8,400 nt of DNA from Candidatus Cloacimonadota bacterium (GTDB lineage Bacteria > Cloacimonadota > Cloacimonadia > Cloacimonadales > JAFGVF01), in NCBI GenBank assembly GCA_016938155.1, contig JAFGVF010000225.1, positions 1 to 8,400 on the forward strand, in the 5' to 3' direction. Position numbers and translations under genes: made by a program. The notes under the pieces were generated by a model that worked only from the letters and a program-made list of their open reading frames with translations, did not search any database and was not told the origin of the DNA. Below are positions 5,690 through 8,400 of this stretch, one piece after another (within the stretch, counting starts at the first letter, position 1; the number at the start of each line of letters is the position of its first letter).

Positions 5690-5845
5690 GCAAGCTGGAT
5701 GCTTACGGTATGCGACCGTTCCGGTCGAAGAGAATCACGACCCGGAGAGTCGTGCTACAATACAGCAAGCAGGATACTCGCTGTACGCAAATCTGCAGTT
5801 TGAGATGAAACACGAAACTCCCTGCGTAGCAGGCAGTTCGCTATA
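5690..5845 (+). repeat. Degenerate hairpin modules related to the 469-806 repeat
   Basis: Two modules follow one another. The first (from 5690) has GCAAGC, GGATGCTTACGGTATGC and then hairpin CGACCG-TTC-CGGTCG (5713-5727), followed by CACGAC-CCGGAGA-GTCGTG (5736-5754). The second (from 5765) has GCAAGCAGGAT, then GTACGCAAATCTGCAGTTTG, then CACGAAACTC and CCTGC-GTA-GCAGG (5821-5833). Order and orientation match the 165/166-bp repeat at 469-806, but the GGGAGTT module and purine tract are missing from the second. Some arms are changed on both sides, so pairing is kept although the sequence differs. There is no coding signal. Confidence 0.75.
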
Positions 5846-5853
5846 GAATTCCA

Positions 5854-5887
5854 ACCATTTCAAAGGTCTTAAGACCATTTGAAAGGT
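5854..5887. repeat. 34-bp bulged palindrome, copy 2
   Basis: ACC-(A)-TTTCAAA-GGTC-TTAA-GACC-(A)-TTTGAAA-GGT has the same arms as the element at 421-454, with the bulged bases at different places. It closes the downstream block of repeats. Because each element is self-complementary, relative orientation cannot be read. Confidence 0.75.
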
Positions 5888-5920
5888 CTCCCTTATCATT
5901 CAGCATTTCCCACTATCGCA

Positions 5921-5950
5921 TTGCCCCGAACTTGCTATGCTATATATAAA
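5921..5950 (+). promoter_or_regulatory. Candidate promoter for the DAHP synthase gene
   Basis: TTGCCC (5921-5926) is followed by TATATATAAA (5941-5950). TATATA at 5943 gives a 16-base spacer and TATAAA at 5945 an 18-base spacer. Transcription from here would leave a leader of roughly 115 bases. That leader holds a small GGAC-TCTCT-GTCC stem (5978-5990) but no leader peptide rich in aromatic codons, and no riboswitch I recognise. Confidence 0.35.
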
Positions 5951-5966
5951 GGTGCTGGTTTATGTG

Positions 5967-5977
5967 TCGGTTTCGGA
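5967..5977 (-). repeat. Inverted fragment of the 46-bp unit
   Basis: TCGGTTTCGGA is the exact reverse complement of TCCGAAACCGA in the 46-bp array, about 340 bases away. Transcribed together the two could base-pair. At 11 bases this may be chance or a relic. Confidence 0.35.
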
Positions 5978-6073
5978 GGACTCTCTGTCCGATCTAAAGC
6001 AGGAAAATAAATAAATCTTGACACTACTCCCTGCTAAGCTTTTCACAATTAACAAAAAGCAGTTGAGAAGGTA

Positions 6074-6886
6074 ATGAAGAAACTAGAAAAGATTATTGAA
6101 AGAATTGTTGATTATAAATATGAGACTATCCGGATTAAGGGGCATAGCATTAATCCTGACGATTTTACTATTATTGCAGGTCCTTGTACAATAGAGAATA
6201 GAGAGAGTCTGGAGGAAATTGCCCTGCACTTGAACTCAATCGGAATTAATTTTATGCGGGGTGGTGCTTATAAGCTTCGTACTTCTCCACAGGATTTTGC
6301 AGGTCTTGGCTCTATTGCCTTTGATTGGCTGGGCACGATATCGGAGAAATACAATTTAGTTACCGTCAGCGAAATCACAGACAGCAGTCACCTGGATGAG
6401 ATGATGGAAAAGGTCGATATCCTGCTGGTTGGAACACGCAATATGCTGAACTATCCCCTCTTGACTCAGATAGGGAAATCGGGGAAACCGGTTATTCTCA
6501 AGCGAGGCATGAGCAGTACTGTTGAAGAGTGGTTGCTTGCTTCAGAATACATATTATCTGAGGGTAACAGCAGATTGATTTACTGTGAGAGAGGAATCAG
6601 GACATTCGATTCCATCACGCGAAATACTTATGATATTTCGGCAATCCCCTTATTAAGAAAGTACATCCCATTTCCCATAATCGGCGATCCCTCACATGCA
6701 ACAGGTTTGAGAGAATTGATAAAACCTGTCAGTCTGGCAACGGTTGCAGCAGGTGCAAGCGGACTTCTTATAGAAGCACATCCCACACCTGAGCTGGTGA
6801 AAGTTGATTCTCGTCAGACAATTGACCTGAAAACATTGACAGAGATAAATCAGTTGTCCGGAGAGATAAAAAAAATTCTGTATTGA
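6074..6886 (+). CDS. aroF: 3-deoxy-7-phosphoheptulonate synthase (DAHP synthase, type I-beta)
   Basis: This cytoplasmic TIM-barrel enzyme condenses phosphoenolpyruvate with erythrose 4-phosphate, the first step of the shikimate pathway. The 270-aa protein is a bare catalytic domain: it lacks the N-terminal regulatory domain of the Thermotoga enzyme and the chorismate mutase domain of the Bacillus enzyme, so feedback control by those routes is not expected. Metal ligands are all present, Cys38 (AGPC), His208 (DPSH), Glu234 (IEAH) and Asp245, with the same spacing as I recall for Thermotoga (170, 26, 11). PEP-site residues Arg62, Lys67, Arg122, Lys143 and Arg173 are also in place. Deviations: KLRTS replaces the usual KPRTS, LLVGTRNM replaces QIGARNM, and VDSRQ replaces SDGxQ. 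A KDO-8-P synthase would have ANRSS rather than RTSP at that loop. The RBS is GAAGG, close to the ATG. Confidence 0.85.
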   Translation: MKKLEKIIERIVDYKYETIRIKGHSINPDDFTIIAGPCTIENRESLEEIALHLNSIGINFMRGGAYKLRTSPQDFAGLGSIAFDWLGTISEKYNLVTVSEITDSSHLDEMMEKVDILLVGTRNMLNYPLLTQIGKSGKPVILKRGMSSTVEEWLLASEYILSEGNSRLIYCERGIRTFDSITRNTYDISAIPLLRKYIPFPIIGDPSHATGLRELIKPVSLATVAAGASGLLIEAHPTPELVKVDSRQTIDLKTLTEINQLSGEIKKILY

Positions 6887-6929
6887 CGCAAAAACCCTGT
6901 ATCAATAAATGCCCTGATTATAATAAACC

Positions 6930-6956
6930 TTGACTTTATGAAATGTGAAGTAATAT
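6930..6956 (+). promoter_or_regulatory. Candidate promoter for adenylate kinase
   Basis: TTGACT (6930-6935) and TAATAT (6951-6956) are 15 bases apart; TATAGG at 6954 would give 18. The -10 lies about 30 bases before the ATG at 6986. The 99-base gap after the DAHP synthase gene has no clear terminator, so read-through is also possible. Confidence 0.3.
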
Positions 6957-6985
6957 AGGTAATATGAAACAGGATTGAGGTAGGA

Positions 6986-7618
6986 ATGGTAAATATCGTA
7001 TTAATCGGAAAACAAGGAAGCGGAAAAGGTACTCAGGCAAAGCTTTTGGCAAAGCAGTTTGACCTGGAACACATAAACACAGGTGCCCTGTTTCGCAAAC
7101 ACATAGAGGAACAAACTCATCTCGGTATTATAGCTGATGAGTATATAAAAAAGGGAGAGCTTGTACCCGACAAGTTTGTTTTTCAGTTAATAGAAGAAAG
7201 CATTGAGCCTGATATCAAGGGATTGGTTTTTGACGGTTTTCCCAGAACTCTCGAGCAGGCAGCATATCTGGTAGAACGATATCGTATTGATAAAGTTATC
7301 TATCTGAGCCTACCCATAGAAGTAGCAAAGAAAAGAATCACCTCCCGCGTTGAATGCAAGAATTGTGGAAAGACCTATAATCTGCTGACCTCTCCCCCAT
7401 TGATGGAGGGTGTTTGTGATGTATGCGGAAGTGTTGTCGGTTCGCGTGCCGATGATAAACCGGAAGCAATTGAGAAAAGAATTTCCGAGTTTTTAGAAAA
7501 AACAAAGATTCTAATTGATTTTTTCTCAAAGAGAGACATCGCCATAACCGTTGATGCCAGTGCTTCTGTTGAGGAAGTATTTTCTGAACTTTGTGAGATT
7601 GTTAAGGAGCTGTTTTAA
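6986..7618 (+). CDS. adk: Adenylate kinase, zinc-LID type
   Basis: This enzyme catalyses reversible phosphoryl transfer between ATP and AMP to give two ADP, in the cytoplasm. At 210 aa it has the length of the long bacterial form. Motifs: P-loop GKQGSGKGT (8-16), AMP-site NTGALFR (31-37), FDGFPRT (82-88) with Gln91, and LID-domain RADD (154-157) with Arg165. The LID carries four cysteines, C124-x2-C127 and C144-x2-C147, the structural zinc site of many non-enteric adenylate kinases. Oddities: the P-loop has Gln10 where nearly all adenylate kinases have Pro, and Ala34 replaces the Asp of the usual TGD. These suggest a divergent copy, possibly not the housekeeping enzyme. The RBS GAGG sits five bases before the ATG. 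The next gene starts seven bases after the stop. Confidence 0.9.
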   Translation: MVNIVLIGKQGSGKGTQAKLLAKQFDLEHINTGALFRKHIEEQTHLGIIADEYIKKGELVPDKFVFQLIEESIEPDIKGLVFDGFPRTLEQAAYLVERYRIDKVIYLSLPIEVAKKRITSRVECKNCGKTYNLLTSPPLMEGVCDVCGSVVGSRADDKPEAIEKRISEFLEKTKILIDFFSKRDIAITVDASASVEEVFSELCEIVKELF

Positions 7619-7625
7619 GTAGTTT

Positions 7626-8400
7626 ATGAAGAAATACACTCGCAACCAAGTAGTAAGTACTATCCAGTTTCTTTTGGGTATTGCCGGTGTTCTTAACTTT
7701 CTGATCCTCTTTTTCTCACCTGTCTTACAGCACTTGTTGAATAACGGTGAATATATCAAGCCATATTCCTTCGTTTTGTTATTGCTGTTCACACTTTATT
7801 ATTTTATCAGGTTCAGGGATTGGCTGGCATCGCAGGCAAGAACCTTCCTGATATCTTCAAACAGCATGATACTCCTATTCAGCCTCCTGAGTTTTCATTT
7901 TAAACCAAGTGTCTTTCTTCTACTTATCCTTATTCGGGAACTTTACATTTTAATCAAGACTGTAAGTTCTTCATTTCAGACTAAGATAACCCAATCTCAT
8001 TATACGAACCAAGATAAATATCATAACTCAATTCTTCTTAAGTTATACAGAAATCCGGCTGTTTCCCTGATGCTTAGTTTCTTTGTAACGATCCTAATCG
8101 GGACATTTCTGCTGATGCACCCCGAGAGCAGTGCTTCGGGAGAGATTACACCTTTTATTGATGCTCTTTTTACATCCACTTCGGCTACCTGTGTAACCGG
8201 TTTGATTGTTCAAGATACAGGAACTTATTTCTCACAAGTGGGACAGATTGTTATCCTTCTGCTTATTCAGATAGGCGGACTCGGAATTATGACCATATCA
8301 ACTGCCTTTGCTATTATCCTCGGGCAGAACCTCACTATTTCGAAACAAAAAGTAATGCAGAATGTTGTTGGAGAAAGCAATCGTCTAAACTTCTATAGCC
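7626..8400 (+). CDS. TrkH/KtrB-family potassium transporter, N-terminal part
   Basis: This is the membrane pore subunit of a Trk/Ktr potassium uptake system; 258 codons are visible before the right edge and there is no stop. FIDALFTSTSATCVTGL (177-193) contains the first P-loop and selectivity-filter sequence TSATCVTGL, followed by GQIVILLLIQIGGLGIMT (206-223), the typical second helix of the first repeat. The core's first helix is about 146-164. Ahead of it lie some 145 residues with about four hydrophobic segments (near 10-31, 48-62, 78-90 and 95-112), an extension absent from compact KtrB proteins. A partner TrkA/KtrA regulatory subunit would be expected just past the window. The ATG is seven bases after adk with only a weak RBS, AAGGAG being 16 bases away, so coupling to adk translation is likely. 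Confidence 0.88.
   Translation, partial: MKKYTRNQVVSTIQFLLGIAGVLNFLILFFSPVLQHLLNNGEYIKPYSFVLLLLFTLYYFIRFRDWLASQARTFLISSNSMILLFSLLSFHFKPSVFLLLILIRELYILIKTVSSSFQTKITQSHYTNQDKYHNSILLKLYRNPAVSLMLSFFVTILIGTFLLMHPESSASGEITPFIDALFTSTSATCVTGLIVQDTGTYFSQVGQIVILLLIQIGGLGIMTISTAFAIILGQNLTISKQKVMQNVVGESNRLNFYS

Noticed and set aside
421..5887. Composite transposon bounded by the two palindromes
   Set aside because: No transposase, integrase or target-site duplication is visible, and the enclosed genes look like ordinary chromosomal ones. It is kept only as a weak hypothesis.
6018..6023. TTGACA as the -35 box of the DAHP synthase gene
   Set aside because: No acceptable -10 lies 15 to 19 bases downstream. 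The TTGCCC/TATATA pair at 5921-5950 is better.
5888..6073. Riboswitch, T-box or aromatic leader-peptide attenuator before the DAHP synthase gene
   Set aside because: I see no T-box sequence, no run of aromatic codons and no terminator with a T-tract, only a 4-bp stem and scattered short complements.

Overview
The window reads as a stretch of a Gram-negative-type bacterial chromosome, moderately AT-rich, with Shine-Dalgarno-led genes. An outer envelope is suggested by three lipoproteins with lipobox signal peptides. The gene mix (DAHP synthase of the short type I-beta form, zinc-LID adenylate kinase, TrkH/KtrB potassium transporter with a long N-terminal extension, PHP phosphoesterase) together with intergenic hairpin repeats would fit the FCB or Cloacimonadota area. 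That placement is an impression, not something the sequence proves.

Layout. Positions 1-929 hold no large gene. They contain an ambiguous left-edge segment with short open frames, a five-unit 11-bp tandem repeat (178-232), a 47-codon ORF with an excellent ribosome binding site (251-394), a 34-bp bulged palindrome (421-454) and two copies of a 165/166-bp hairpin-rich repeat (469-806). Positions 930-3166 are a tight operon of three paralogous lipoproteins; the second and third share an almost identical 86-bp block covering the RBS and signal peptide. A bidirectional terminator (3184-3217) separates this operon from two minus-strand genes: a PHP-domain phosphoesterase (3673-4557), followed with a 53-bp overlap by a small two-helix membrane protein (3231-3725). 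A class I methyltransferase (4651-5436) is transcribed divergently from the PHP gene.

Positions 5437-6073 are non-coding. They begin, six bases after the methyltransferase stop, with four and a half perfectly spaced 46-bp tandem units, then further hairpin modules related to the 469-806 repeats, then a second copy of the 34-bp palindrome, then a leader with a plausible promoter for the DAHP synthase gene (6074-6886). An adenylate kinase (6986-7618) and a TrkH/KtrB-like transporter (7626 to the right edge) follow, seven bases apart and probably co-transcribed.

No single functional theme joins the genes: aromatic amino acid entry, nucleotide homeostasis, potassium uptake, nucleotide or RNA turnover and an unknown lipoprotein family. 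The least explained material is the repeat DNA. The blocks at 421-806 and 5443-5887 share sub-motifs and hairpin architecture, and some hairpin arms differ in sequence while keeping their pairing. I see no complete defence system, transposase, CRISPR array or RNA gene.
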